The position numbers and the translations under genes are program-made. 53,423 bases of DNA from Paludibacteraceae bacterium (GTDB lineage: Bacteria; Bacteroidota; Bacteroidia; Bacteroidales; Paludibacteraceae): contig JAEDNI010000006.1 in assembly GCA_016302585.1 (NCBI GenBank), positions 1 to 53,423 on the forward strand, read 5' to 3'. Every line of letters begins with the position of its first letter. The first letter of the stretch is position 1. Positions 24,420-32,948 of this stretch are shown piece after piece. The notes beneath the pieces are model-generated. The model made no database searches, was not told the origin of the DNA, and saw only the letters and a program-made list of their open reading frames with translations.

Positions 24420-24971
24420 ATGGAGAACGACTTCGGTCAGGGTTCCGAGAGCCCGAAATCATTCATTTATAAGGATAGCACGATTGCTTTTGTGACCGCG
24501 GCTGTACAGGCTTGTCTGCTGATGGAGAAATGCAGCGAATACGAGGTGGAGGAGTGGCGCGAACAGATGTTACGCCTGCTGCCTGTGCTTTACCTGCGAA
24601 CGCGCTTGGTAGAGCAGGAAGAACCCATGTTGGACGAAGAGCCGCAGCGGTTTGTGACGGAGGAGGATTATAACTACGCGTTGGTGGGTATTCGCAACCT
24701 ATTGGGTCAAGATGATGCCTATCTGGATGTGTTTGTAGATCGGGGTATTTATACCGACGAAGTGCAGACGGCTTACATCTCCGAAGGACTGGCCGATATC
24801 TATCAGGAGTTGAAGGACCTGGCAGCGGCGTTTCAAACCGGGCAAGAAACCCTTATGCACGATGCGGTGATAGTCTGTCGCACTGGATTTGAAGAGCACT
24901 GGGGACAAAAACTGCTGGCTGTTCTTCGCGCGCTGCACGCGCTATCGCATAACGAGTCAGACAACTTCTAA
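24420..24971 (+). CDS. DUF5063 family protein
   Basis: 183 residues, all-helical, no signal peptide. It matches the Bacteroidetes DUF5063 proteins that are regularly found directly before a DEDDy exonuclease gene, as here (gap 11 bases). Conserved-looking stretches are EEWREQMLRLLPVLYLRT and HDAVIVCRTGFEEHWGQKLL. Function unknown; the constant partner suggests a role with the nuclease. Confidence 0.8.
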   Translation: MENDFGQGSESPKSFIYKDSTIAFVTAAVQACLLMEKCSEYEVEEWREQMLRLLPVLYLRTRLVEQEEPMLDEEPQRFVTEEDYNYALVGIRNLLGQDDAYLDVFVDRGIYTDEVQTAYISEGLADIYQELKDLAAAFQTGQETLMHDAVIVCRTGFEEHWGQKLLAVLRALHALSHNESDNF

Positions 24972-24982
24972 CTGTTAAGACC

Positions 24983-25819
24983 TTGCAAACCAATCATTAC
25001 CCACATAGAATCAGTAAAGAGTTGCTGCAGTGGATGCCGTTAGCCGCATTTGAAGGCGAAGTCATCGTGGTGGACAAACCGGAAATGGTAACCGATGCGG
25101 TGAATTATCTGCGTTCACAAAGAGTGATCGGAGTTGATACGGAGGCTCGTCCTAGTTTTCAGCGAGGCACACACTACCCTACAGCGTTGGTCCAGATTGC
25201 TACGCATGAGCGCTGTTATCTCTTCCGTCTCACGCACGTCGGCATGCCGCAGGAATTAGCGGATATCTTTGCTAATCCGAATATCTGCAAGGTGGGTCTC
25301 GCTTTCCGCGATGACATCAACGGTCTGAGGCGCAGACGTAATTTCACGCCGGCTAACTGCGTAGATATTCAATCTATGGTTGCACAATACGGCATTCTGG
25401 ATCTTGGGCTTCAGAAGATCTTCGCTATTTGCTTTGGTAAGAAGATATCGAAGACACAGCAGTTAACCAATTGGGAGAACAATCATCTCACGCCCGAACA
25501 GGCGCGCTATGCCTCCACGGATGCATGGGCTACCCTCCTGATTTATGAAGATCTGCTGGAGCATGAGCCACTTCCCATTAAAGAGGTGCAAGCGCTGATG
25601 CGAGAGGACAAAGAACGGATGATCGAACATCAGCAGCAGATTCAGGACCAGCGGCTTATTGAACAGGGAATAGAACCTCCGCCTCATATGTCGCTCGAAG
25701 AGCGCGAGGCACACCAGGCTGCAAAACGCCGCGAGGCGCGTAAACGCAAACGGCATCGTCAGGCGGAGCGGAAAAAGCAGGCCGCGAATAGCGAAAAGAA
25801 ATCTATTAACCAACAATAA
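24983..25819 (+). CDS. 3'-5' exonuclease of the DEDDy (RNase D-like) family
   Basis: 278 residues from a TTG at 24983; no ATG lies near. Exonuclease fold with D52 and E54 (GVDTEARPSF), D111 (AFRDDINGL), and Y176/D180 (RYASTDAW), the full DEDDy set. A very basic tail about 235-278 (K/R/Q/A-rich) may bind nucleic acid. No HRDC domain, so it is not a full RNase D. RNA or DNA substrate is not known for this short form. Cytoplasmic, second gene of the operon. Confidence 0.85.
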   Translation: MQTNHYPHRISKELLQWMPLAAFEGEVIVVDKPEMVTDAVNYLRSQRVIGVDTEARPSFQRGTHYPTALVQIATHERCYLFRLTHVGMPQELADIFANPNICKVGLAFRDDINGLRRRRNFTPANCVDIQSMVAQYGILDLGLQKIFAICFGKKISKTQQLTNWENNHLTPEQARYASTDAWATLLIYEDLLEHEPLPIKEVQALMREDKERMIEHQQQIQDQRLIEQGIEPPPHMSLEEREAHQAAKRREARKRKRHRQAERKKQAANSEKKSINQQ

Positions 25820-25823
25820 TCAT

Positions 25824-27221
25824 ATGAAACGAATCTTCCTTATTTGGTGCGCTGTACTTTGTACACTGTACTCTTTTGGTGAACTCAAATACGTCTTCTA
25901 TTTCATTGGAGACGGTATGGGTAGCAATCAAGTGTTAGGCGCAGAGATGTATCGTTCGGCATTGCAGGGCAAACCGCTCGGGCGTATACAGACGCTCATG
26001 ACGACTTTCCCGTATTCGGGCAGTGCTTCTTCGTATTCGAAGAGCAACGGTATCACAGACTCCGCAGCCGCAGGTACGTGTCTGGCGACCGGGAAAAAGA
26101 CCAAAAACGGTATGCTGGGGCTTGATCAGGACTTCGCTTTTATCCCTACGATAGCAGAAGAATTGAAGGCACAGGGATGGGGAATCGGCATCATGACAAC
26201 CGTAGCTATTGACCATGCGACGCCGGCTGCTTTTTACGCGCACGTGCCCAATCGCAATAAATATTATAGAATAGGAGAGCAATTGATAGAGAGTGGGTTC
26301 GATTTCTTCGGTGGGGCTGGATTTCATCATCCGCAAGGTAAACACGACGACAAGGAGGTGAACTTATACCGTGCAGCAGAAAAGCAAGGTTACGTGATTG
26401 CACATGGGTACGAAGAAGCCGTTAGTCTTCAGAATTCAGATATCAGTAAGATGATTCTGGTTCAGAACGATGATGACCAGGGCGCCAAGCACGGCAATAA
26501 TTTACGCCAGGCCATTGACAGGAAAGCAGGCGATTTAACATTAAAGCAGATTGTCAGCACGGCTATCCCGTTCCTCAATAGTCGCTACGACCGGTTCTTT
26601 ATGATGGTAGAAGGAGGAATGATCGATTATGCTTGCCATGGCGACGATGCGGCTACAGCATTTGGTGAAGTATGGGATATGGACGAAGCGATGCGCGTAG
26701 CGTACGATTTCTATCTGGCACATCCGGACGAGACACTGATTGTGGTAACGGCCGACCATGAGACAGGAGGAATGGCGCTGGGGAATAGCGATTATACATT
26801 ACATCTTGATTTGCTCCATAATCAGAAGTGTTCCCAATGGATCATCAGTGACCTTTTCTCGCAACTATTCAAAGAAAACAAGAAACCGAGTTGGGAGCAG
26901 GTACGGACCATCTACCGTGAGCAGTTAGGTTTCTGGGAGGCCGTGGAGATCACGAGTGAGGAGGAGAAGGAACTGAAAGCGCTTTATAAAGCCGCCTGTG
27001 CCAAAAAGGCCAAAGACACCAAGACGATGTATAAGAGCATCAACAAACTGGGAGAAGCCGGAGTGGCATTGCTCAATAAGAAAGCCCATGTGGGTTGGAC
27101 CACTTTCGCGCACACTGCACACGCTGTTCCTATCTTCTCTACCGGCGTGAATGCATCGCTTTTCTCCGGATGGCACGATAACACGGAGATCGCTCCACTC
27201 ATCTTGGAAGCCACTAAATAG
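25824..27221 (+). CDS. Alkaline phosphatase, secreted
   Basis: 465 residues. Signal peptide about 1-19, then the PhoA-type fold: metal-binding GDGMGSNQV (D30), nucleophile Ser80 (TDSAAAGTCLATG), TVAIDHATPAAFYAHVPNR, the metal ligands in EGGMIDYACHGDD, and VTADHETGGMALG. It hydrolyses phosphomonoesters in the periplasm or outside. The start lies 5 bases after the exonuclease stop, so it belongs to that operon. No Pho box can be recognised. Confidence 0.93.
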   Translation: MKRIFLIWCAVLCTLYSFGELKYVFYFIGDGMGSNQVLGAEMYRSALQGKPLGRIQTLMTTFPYSGSASSYSKSNGITDSAAAGTCLATGKKTKNGMLGLDQDFAFIPTIAEELKAQGWGIGIMTTVAIDHATPAAFYAHVPNRNKYYRIGEQLIESGFDFFGGAGFHHPQGKHDDKEVNLYRAAEKQGYVIAHGYEEAVSLQNSDISKMILVQNDDDQGAKHGNNLRQAIDRKAGDLTLKQIVSTAIPFLNSRYDRFFMMVEGGMIDYACHGDDAATAFGEVWDMDEAMRVAYDFYLAHPDETLIVVTADHETGGMALGNSDYTLHLDLLHNQKCSQWIISDLFSQLFKENKKPSWEQVRTIYREQLGFWEAVEITSEEEKELKALYKAACAKKAKDTKTMYKSINKLGEAGVALLNKKAHVGWTTFAHTAHAVPIFSTGVNASLFSGWHDNTEIAPLILEATK

Positions 27222-27291
27222 GCGAGAATATACGGTTTAGAACAGGACCATGTTCCGAGAAGAGCACAAGAATAGTACAATTAGAACAAAA

Positions 27292-27317
27292 GAGGGGCAC
27301 CCGAACGGATGCCCCTC
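27292..27317 (-). terminator. Terminator of the modular protein gene
   Basis: 8-bp stem GAGGGGCA (27292-27299) with TGCCCCTC (27310-27317), followed on minus by TTTTG. A second hairpin lies between it and the stop codon. Confidence 0.65.
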
Positions 27318-27323
27318 CATCAT

Positions 27324-27343
27324 ATCCGCCAAAGTTGGCGGAT
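27324..27343 (-). terminator. Second hairpin after the modular protein gene
   Basis: Perfect inverted repeat ATCCGCCAA (27324-27332) and TTGGCGGAT (27335-27343), 14 bases after the stop at 27357. No T-run of its own; it probably works with the hairpin at 27292-27317. Confidence 0.45.
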
Positions 27344-27356
27344 GGGTCTGTCGCTC

Positions 27357-29672
27357 TTAACGAACGATTGCGCCTATTACGTTGTAGGTCTTGTCGCCCT
27401 TCTTGATCAGGATCTGTCCGTTGCGCAGTACCTTGACTGCCGGTGCATCAGCAGCTGTGTTAGAGATAGCAGTGGGGTCATTACTACCCATCCAGAAGTA
27501 GCCACCGAATGTAGCCCAGTCTGTCTTATAGGTTTCCTGGAAGTAGATGTCCTTCTCGCCAGCGTGCGCAGCGTCCACGGTATATTCGCTACCCATACCA
27601 TCCGGATACCAAGCGACGATAGCGTTGTTCTCTACCTTAACCACCTTGATCTTCTGGCCTTCAGCGAGCGTGGTATTGAGTACATACTCGCCTTCTGCCT
27701 CCGGGTTAGCAGCGAAGAGGAGGTCAGCACTCAGAGCAGCTACGTCCCAGCCGTTTTGGCCGATGAGGTAGAAACCGTTAGCGAGCGTCGGCTCAACCGG
27801 AGGTTCGGGAGCTGCGCCTTCGCAAAGCTCAGCAGCAGTAACGGTAAGACCATCGATGGCCCATTCTCCTTCCCAACCTGAGTAAGCCCAGTGGATATTG
27901 ATGAAGTTATAGGACTCACGAGCCTCTGCGAACGGAACGATAACCGAAACCTCTTCTACGTCTGCCTCTTCGCGCGTGCCGTTACCATAGCGAACTACGC
28001 CGCCGGTAGCACCTTCTGCATTTACCCACAGGAAGTTGAGACCCGGCTTGGTGTTGCCGGCTGCTGCATTGTTCTTAATAGCTACGCGGATGTTATTGCT
28101 GTCAGCAATCTTTTGGATAGTCAGCAAGACACGTCCGTTAGCATCGGCGTAGTTCGGATCCTTTTGGTGTCCAGAGGGTTTCTCGCAGTATTTCTCTACT
28201 TGCGGCTCTTCATTCGCACCAGTCCAGAAGTAGCCACCGAATGCAGCCCATTCTGCCTTATAGGTTTCCTGGAAGTAGATGTCCTTCTCACCAGCGTGCG
28301 CAGCGTCCACGGTATATTCGTTATCCGTACCATCCGGATACCAAGCGACGATAGCGTTGTTCTCTACCTTAACCACCTTGATCTTCTGGCCTTCAGCGAG
28401 CGTGGTATTGAGTACATACTCGCCTTCTGCCTCCGGGTTAGCAGCGAAGAGGAGGTCAGCACTCAGAGCAGCTACGTCCCAGCCGTTTTGGCCGATGAGG
28501 TAGAAACCGTTAGCGAGCGTCGGCTCAACCGGAGGTTCGGGAGCTGCGCCTTCGCAAAGCTCAGCAGCAGTAACGGTAAGACCATCGATGGCCCATTCTC
28601 CTTCCCAACCTGAGTAAGCCCAGTGGATATTGATGAAGTTATAGGACTCACGAGCCTCTGCGAACGGAACGATAACCGAAACCTCTTCTACGTCTGCCTC
28701 TTCGCGCGTGCCGTTACCATAGCGAACTACGCCGCCGGTAGCACCTTCTGCATTTACCCACAGGAAGTTGAGACCCGGCTTGGTGTTGCCGGCTGCTGCA
28801 TTGTTCTTAATAGCTACGCGGATGTTATTGCTGTCAGCAATCTTTTGGATAGTCAGCAAGACACGTCCGTTAGCATCGGCGTAGTTCGGATCCTTTTGGT
28901 GTCCAGAGGGTTTCTCGCAGTATTTCTCTACTTGCGGCTCTTCATTCGCACCAGTCCAGAAGTAGCCACCGAATGCAGCCCATTCTGCCTTATAGGTTTC
29001 CTGGAAGTAGATGTCCTTCTCACCAGCGTGCGCAGCGTCAACTACATAGTTGCCTTCGGCTGGGTACCAAGCGGTGATAGCATCATTCACTACATTGACC
29101 ACTTTGATCTCATCGCCTACAGCCAGTGTGGCGGAAACCACGAACTCTGCCAGATTCTCCGGATTGGCTGCGAACTTGCGGTCAGCGCTCAGATCTGCAG
29201 CACTCCAGCCTTCAACGCCGTTGATCTTACCGATGAGATAGAAACCGTTCTCCAGAGTCGGTGTGACAGGCTCAGAAGCCACATATTTGGACCACACGCC
29301 GTTACATCCCGGGGCACCCCAAGATGCGGTTTCATTCGTGATAGTGAACAGGTTCTTACCATCCGTCGGGAGGGTCAGATCTACTGTTTTAGCGCCCCAG
29401 TCGGAGATGGCGCCAGTACCATTGACGCGGACGAAAATAAGTCCCGCAACGTCAGCGGGAACATCGTACGACCAAGTACCTTCTTCGCCGGAAACGGGAG
29501 TCATACGTACACCAGGCCACTTAGTCTCATCAGCGCCGCCCCAATAATGAACAGCGACAGCAGCGCCGTCTGCACACCACCAGCTGTGGGTCATTTCACA
29601 ATACACTGTTGTTGCGAAAGCGGTTGAAACGCCCAGAACGACAGCAATCAATAAAGAAAGAATTTTTCTCAT
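27357..29672 (-). CDS. Secreted modular glycan-binding-like protein with internal duplication
   Basis: 771 residues. Signal peptide 1-20; an N-terminal domain 22-114 resembling starch-binding CBM26-like modules (aromatic HYWGGADETKWPGVRM); then three copies of a domain starting NGFYLIG and ending GGYFW (about 140-239, 387-483, 631-727) and two copies of a YC..GH..GR.LLTI..AELC module (about 250-373, 494-617); C-terminal tag NGQILIKKGDKTYNVIG (about 747-765). The two central 244-residue blocks are practically identical. Function is probably outer-surface glycan (starch-like) binding, by analogy with SusE/F proteins, but no SusC/D genes are near. It has its own promoter and terminators. Confidence 0.8.
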   Translation of the reverse strand: MRKILSLLIAVVLGVSTAFATTVYCEMTHSWWCADGAAVAVHYWGGADETKWPGVRMTPVSGEEGTWSYDVPADVAGLIFVRVNGTGAISDWGAKTVDLTLPTDGKNLFTITNETASWGAPGCNGVWSKYVASEPVTPTLENGFYLIGKINGVEGWSAADLSADRKFAANPENLAEFVVSATLAVGDEIKVVNVVNDAITAWYPAEGNYVVDAAHAGEKDIYFQETYKAEWAAFGGYFWTGANEEPQVEKYCEKPSGHQKDPNYADANGRVLLTIQKIADSNNIRVAIKNNAAAGNTKPGLNFLWVNAEGATGGVVRYGNGTREEADVEEVSVIVPFAEARESYNFINIHWAYSGWEGEWAIDGLTVTAAELCEGAAPEPPVEPTLANGFYLIGQNGWDVAALSADLLFAANPEAEGEYVLNTTLAEGQKIKVVKVENNAIVAWYPDGTDNEYTVDAAHAGEKDIYFQETYKAEWAAFGGYFWTGANEEPQVEKYCEKPSGHQKDPNYADANGRVLLTIQKIADSNNIRVAIKNNAAAGNTKPGLNFLWVNAEGATGGVVRYGNGTREEADVEEVSVIVPFAEARESYNFINIHWAYSGWEGEWAIDGLTVTAAELCEGAAPEPPVEPTLANGFYLIGQNGWDVAALSADLLFAANPEAEGEYVLNTTLAEGQKIKVVKVENNAIVAWYPDGMGSEYTVDAAHAGEKDIYFQETYKTDWATFGGYFWMGSNDPTAISNTAADAPAVKVLRNGQILIKKGDKTYNVIGAIVR
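27524..29040. repeat. Tandem 732-bp duplication within the modular gene
   Basis: The stretch 27601-28308 recurs at 28333-29040 with no difference that I can see by eye, and similarity extends left (27485 onward against 28217 onward) with a few changes. The offset is exactly 732 bp (244 codons), so the frame is kept. Silent sites are also identical, which points to recent duplication or gene conversion. Confidence 0.93.
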
Positions 29673-29733
29673 GATACTTTGATTTTAAGTTAATAATTTA
29701 GTTAGTTGATTCGTTTCCCAACAATTTGCGCTG

Positions 29734-29765
29734 CAAAGTTACAACAAAAAATGCACATATGCAAA
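29734..29765 (-). promoter_or_regulatory. Promoter of the modular protein gene
   Basis: Minus strand: TTTG (29762-29765), 20 bases, TAACTTTG (29734-29741). Leader of about 55 bases. Confidence 0.85.
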
Positions 29766-29962
29766 CATTCGCACCTTTTTTTTAAAAAATAAAATAAAAT
29801 TTTATTCATTTTGCGTAGATAAATCAATTTCTTTGCTTTCGACAAGCAATCACTATTGTCTTTGCTATTTGTGGGATGATCATCCTGTATTTCATTGCTC
29901 ATTCATGTGTCATTTACGTTACCACATAGTGACCACTAAATAACGTCATTCCCCCATACAAC

Positions 29963-29997
29963 AAAAAACAGCAAACCCACCGGCATGGTGGGCTTGC
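29963..29997 (-). terminator. Terminator of the ribosomal block
   Basis: Stem of 11 bp with one wobble (29971-29981 with 29987-29997), then TGTTTTTTG on the minus strand. It lies 12 bases after the aspS stop and is the first strong terminator seen downstream of rpsL. Confidence 0.9.
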
Positions 29998-30009
29998 GAT
30001 GATTTTCTT

Positions 30010-31386
30010 TTACGGTGCTACGCGATTGATGTCGCGGGGGAACATCGAACATTCCTTCACGTTCGCGATGCCTAAGAAGCATGCCGTGATACGCTCCAGA
30101 CCGATAGCGAAGCCGCCGTGAGGAGGCATACCATTCTTGAAGGTATCGAGGTAGAAATGGAACGCATCGGGGTTCATGCCACGACGGAGCATCTTCTCGC
30201 GATAGTCGGCTTCCTTATGGATACGCTGGCCGCCGGAGGTGATCTCCAGACCGCGCATGAGGAGGTCGAAGGAGAGTGTCAACGACGGGTCCTCGGGGTC
30301 GTCCATCGCGTAGAAAGCACGGTGCTCCGACGGGAAATGGGTCACGAACACGAAGTCCGAACCGTATTTCTCGAAGGCGTACTTGCAGATAGCGCGCTCC
30401 TCTTCCGGCGCAAGGTCATCCTCACCGCGGTGGTCTGCTTCGCAGAGACCGTTCTCGAAGAGGATCTCATGAACCTCAGAGAGTTTCCAAGCCGGAACCT
30501 GCTCGGGGAGCACGGGGTTGACGGCATTGAGCAGTTGAAGCTCATGTGCGCAGTCTTTCTCTACCGTTGCGATGATATGGCGGAGCAGAGCCGCCTCGAG
30601 GGTCATGACATCCTCCTGACCTTTGATGAAGCCCATCTCCACATCAAGGGAGATATACTCATTGAGGTGACGGGAGGTAGCATGTTTCTCTGCGCGGTAA
30701 GCTGGCGCGATCTCAAACACGCGCTCATAGACACCGACGCCGATCTGTTTGTAGAACTGCGGGGACTGCGCGAGATAGACCTGCTTGCCGAAATAATCCA
30801 TACGGAAGACGTTCGCACCGCCTTCTGCACCTTCGGACACGATCTTCGGAGTGAAGATCTGCGTGAAGCCGTTAGCCGCGAGGAACTCACCAAAGGCACG
30901 TGCTATGGTCGATTGCACCTTGAGAATCGCCATGTCGCGCGGATTACGGAGGGTGACCTGACGGTTGTCGAACTTATAGCGCAGGAGGGTCTCTTCGTCA
31001 CCGAACTTAAGGGCGTTCATGTCCACTACCTCGGCGGTAGTCGGACGGCTCAATACGCGAACCTCGGCAACGGCGATCTCAATCGTGTTGTAGAATGCTG
31101 CGGGGTCTTTGATCTTCGCCTCGTTAACCGTTCCGGTGAGGGTGATTGCCATCTCGCGGCAGAGGTCGTTCATCGCGATCTCGTTGCCGGCCTCGTCGAA
31201 GAACTTCGAGGTCTCATTGGAGACGACAGCCTGCAACAAGCCGCGGGATTTGCGGAGGACGATGAACCCGCCCCACTTGGTGACGCGGACGTTATGGATC
31301 ATTCCGCTGACGGTAACACTATCGCCAACCTTGCAGTTGTCAATAGTGATACCTTGCGGTTGATGGTTATTTACATCCAGAAACAT
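30010..31386 (-). CDS. aspS: Archaeal-type aspartyl-tRNA synthetase, possibly non-discriminating
   Basis: 458 residues from the ATG at 31386 (MFLDVNNHQPQG). An ATG four codons earlier lies in a tandem array and is less likely. Class IIb synthetase: OB-fold anticodon domain about 15-125, then catalytic core with LAQSPQFYKQ, motif 2 RAEKHATSRHLNE and motif 3 GGFAIGLERI. The LAQSPQ and DVEM patterns and the lack of a GAD domain mark the archaeal/eukaryotic AspRS type, not the long bacterial form and not AsnRS. At the position where discriminating archaeal AspRS has Trp in the anticodon domain, this protein has His31 (MIHNVR), which in known cases goes with charging of both tRNA-Asp and tRNA-Asn; GatCAB would then complete Asn-tRNA. 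gatCAB is not in the window. It lies 33 bases after rplQ and probably shares its transcript. Confidence 0.8.
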   Translation of the reverse strand: MFLDVNNHQPQGITIDNCKVGDSVTVSGMIHNVRVTKWGGFIVLRKSRGLLQAVVSNETSKFFDEAGNEIAMNDLCREMAITLTGTVNEAKIKDPAAFYNTIEIAVAEVRVLSRPTTAEVVDMNALKFGDEETLLRYKFDNRQVTLRNPRDMAILKVQSTIARAFGEFLAANGFTQIFTPKIVSEGAEGGANVFRMDYFGKQVYLAQSPQFYKQIGVGVYERVFEIAPAYRAEKHATSRHLNEYISLDVEMGFIKGQEDVMTLEAALLRHIIATVEKDCAHELQLLNAVNPVLPEQVPAWKLSEVHEILFENGLCEADHRGEDDLAPEEERAICKYAFEKYGSDFVFVTHFPSEHRAFYAMDDPEDPSLTLSFDLLMRGLEITSGGQRIHKEADYREKMLRRGMNPDAFHFYLDTFKNGMPPHGGFAIGLERITACFLGIANVKECSMFPRDINRVAP

Positions 31387-31389
31387 GAT

Positions 31390-31424
31390 AATTGTCAATT
31401 ATCAATTGTCAACTATCAATTATT
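31390..31424. repeat. 7-bp tandem array between rplQ and aspS
   Basis: Heptads AATTGTC, AATTATC, AATTGTC, AACTATC, AATTATT (14-bp superperiod). It covers the spacer, the rplQ stop codon, and the four possible extra N-terminal codons of aspS. Confidence 0.85.
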
Positions 31425-31905
31425 CTGCAGCAGGAGCTTCAGGAGCAGCCTCAGCAGCAACCTCTTCTACAGCCTCCTTAACGGCTTTTTTGCCGGCACG
31501 ACGGGTAGCTTTCTTGGTAGCTTTCTTGGTCTCCTTGAGCATGTTCTCGTTGTAATCTACGAGCTCGATGATACACATCTCAGCAGCATCGCCCAGACGG
31601 AAACCGGTGCGAAGGATACGAGTGTAACCACCCGGACGGTTAGCGATCTTCTCGCCTACATTCTGGAAGAGTTCGGTTACGACCTCTTTCTGCTTGAGCA
31701 GGGAGAAAGCCAAACGACGGTTGTTCATGTTGTCCTCTTTCGCGCGGGTGAGGATCGGCTCTACGTAGATACGGAGCGCTTTAGCCTTAGCGAGGGTCGT
31801 GCTGATACGCTTGTGCATGATCAGCGAGCACGCCATGTTGGACAACATCGCTGCGCGATGGTTGGCCTTGCGGCTAAGGTGATTAAATTTCTTATTATGA
31901 CGCAT
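31420..31905 (-). CDS. rplQ: 50S ribosomal protein bL17
   Basis: 161 residues. The core 1-121 (MRHNKKFNHLSRKANHRAAM ... GFRLGDAAEMCIIEL) is a normal bL17, which sits near the peptide exit tunnel. Residues 122-161 are a low-complexity tail, first Lys/Ala/Thr-rich then Glu/Ala/Pro-rich, as is common in Bacteroidetes L17. It follows rpoA, as in most alpha operons. Confidence 0.97.
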   Translation of the reverse strand: MRHNKKFNHLSRKANHRAAMLSNMACSLIMHKRISTTLAKAKALRIYVEPILTRAKEDNMNNRRLAFSLLKQKEVVTELFQNVGEKIANRPGGYTRILRTGFRLGDAAEMCIIELVDYNENMLKETKKATKKATRRAGKKAVKEAVEEVAAEAAPEAPAAE

Positions 31906-31913
31906 AATAATTC

Positions 31914-31948
31914 AATTTGTAATTTGTAATTTGTAATTTGTAATTTAG
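31914..31948. repeat. 7-bp tandem array between rpoA and rplQ
   Basis: Four perfect AATTTGT heptads plus AATTTAG. The array fills the 39-base spacer and its last unit contains the rpoA stop codon. Confidence 0.9.
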
Positions 31949-32937
31949 TCAAGCGCTCTGTAGCGCGAGATGTCCATACCGAAAGCCAAGCCGTTGCGCT
32001 CGAGCAGTTCGTCGAGTTCGGTGAGCGATTTCTTACCGAAGTTACGGAACTTGAGCAGGTCAGCGCGGTGGTACTTAACGAGTTCACCAAGAGTCTCTAC
32101 TTCAGCAGCCTTCAAGCAGTTAAGCGCACGAACGGAGAGGTCCATGTCTTGCAGTTTCTGGTTGAGGAGTTGACGCATACGGAGGATTTCCTCGTCGAGT
32201 GCGTTGTTGTTCTTCTTGGTCTCCTCTTCGAGCACGATACGCTCGTCGGAGAAGAGCATGAAGTGGTAGATCAGGATCTTAGCGGCTTCGGTGAGTGCCT
32301 GTTGCGGGGCAATAGAGCCGTCAGTAGTAATCTCGATGGTCAGTTTCTCGTAGTCGGTGCGTTGCTCGACACGATACTGGTCAACCGAAATCATGACGTT
32401 ACGGATAGGTGTGTAGATAGAATCGATAGCAAGCGTTCCGATAGAATCGTCTTTCTTGCGATTCTCATCACCTGGCACGTATCCACGTCCTTTGTTAATA
32501 GTAATCTCTATCTCAAAGTCAGCCGACTCGTCCATCTCTGCCAGTTGGAGTTCGGGGTTGAGCACCTCGAAGTTCTGCAGCACAGCGTTGAACTCTCCGG
32601 CGAGGAAAGCTTTCTGTTTATGCACGTGGAGTTTAACGGTCTCGGATTGCTCCTCGATACCCTCTTTGTGCAGGAAGCGAACCTGCTTGAGATTAAGAAT
32701 AAGGTTGGTAACGTCAGTTATAACTCCGGGGATCGTAGCAAATTCATGATCAATACCACTGATCTTGACAGAGCAGATAGCATAGCCTTCGAGGCTACCC
32801 AGCAGTACGCGACGGATCGCGTTGCCTATCGTGATTCCATACCCCGGCTCGAGTGGGCGAAACTCAAAGATACCTTTGTTCGCACTCGAATCCAACATTA
32901 TCACCTTGTCAGGTTTGATGAAATTTAATATTGCCAT
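31945..32937 (-). CDS. rpoA: RNA polymerase alpha subunit
   Basis: 330 residues. N-terminal assembly domain about 1-230 (GYAICSVKISGIDHEF, GRGYVPGDEN), a linker, and the C-terminal DNA- and activator-contacting domain about 255-330 (LNCLKAAEVETLGELV, NFGKKSLTELDELLERNGL). It starts assembly of the core enzyme. It lies 11 bases after rpsD, the classic alpha-operon order rpsM-rpsK-rpsD-rpoA-rplQ. Confidence 0.98.
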   Translation of the reverse strand: MAILNFIKPDKVIMLDSSANKGIFEFRPLEPGYGITIGNAIRRVLLGSLEGYAICSVKISGIDHEFATIPGVITDVTNLILNLKQVRFLHKEGIEEQSETVKLHVHKQKAFLAGEFNAVLQNFEVLNPELQLAEMDESADFEIEITINKGRGYVPGDENRKKDDSIGTLAIDSIYTPIRNVMISVDQYRVEQRTDYEKLTIEITTDGSIAPQQALTEAAKILIYHFMLFSDERIVLEEETKKNNNALDEEILRMRQLLNQKLQDMDLSVRALNCLKAAEVETLGELVKYHRADLLKFRNFGKKSLTELDELLERNGLAFGMDISRYRALD

Positions 32938-32948
32938 GAATTTAATGA

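Larger units (their letters stand above)
29673..30009. other. Spacer with one promoter and one terminator
   Basis: 337 bases without a gene. It holds the promoter of the modular gene (29734-29765) and the terminator of the ribosomal/aspartyl-tRNA synthetase transcription unit (29963-29997). A 66-codon open frame across 29702-29902 overlaps the promoter and is not believed. I see nothing else. Confidence 0.7.

Noticed and set aside
24325..24462. N-terminal extension of the coiled-coil protein
   Set aside because: Covers both divergent promoters, and the signal peptide begins at the ATG at 24324.
27524..29040. Mobile element or integrated copy
   Set aside because: The duplicated block is purely coding, in frame and has no terminal inverted repeats, target duplications or transposase.
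29702..29902. 66-codon minus-strand frame before the modular gene
   Set aside because: Overlaps the promoter at 29734-29765 and has an AT-driven, low-complexity sequence.
30010..31386. Asparaginyl-tRNA synthetase
   Set aside because: Length (about 460) suits AsnRS, but the catalytic core (LAQSPQFYKQ, RAEKHATSRHLNE, DVEMGFI) is of archaeal AspRS type.
30118..31929. 603-codon plus-strand frame opposite aspS and rplQ
   Set aside because: Runs across two conserved genes and their spacer array; no domain recognised.
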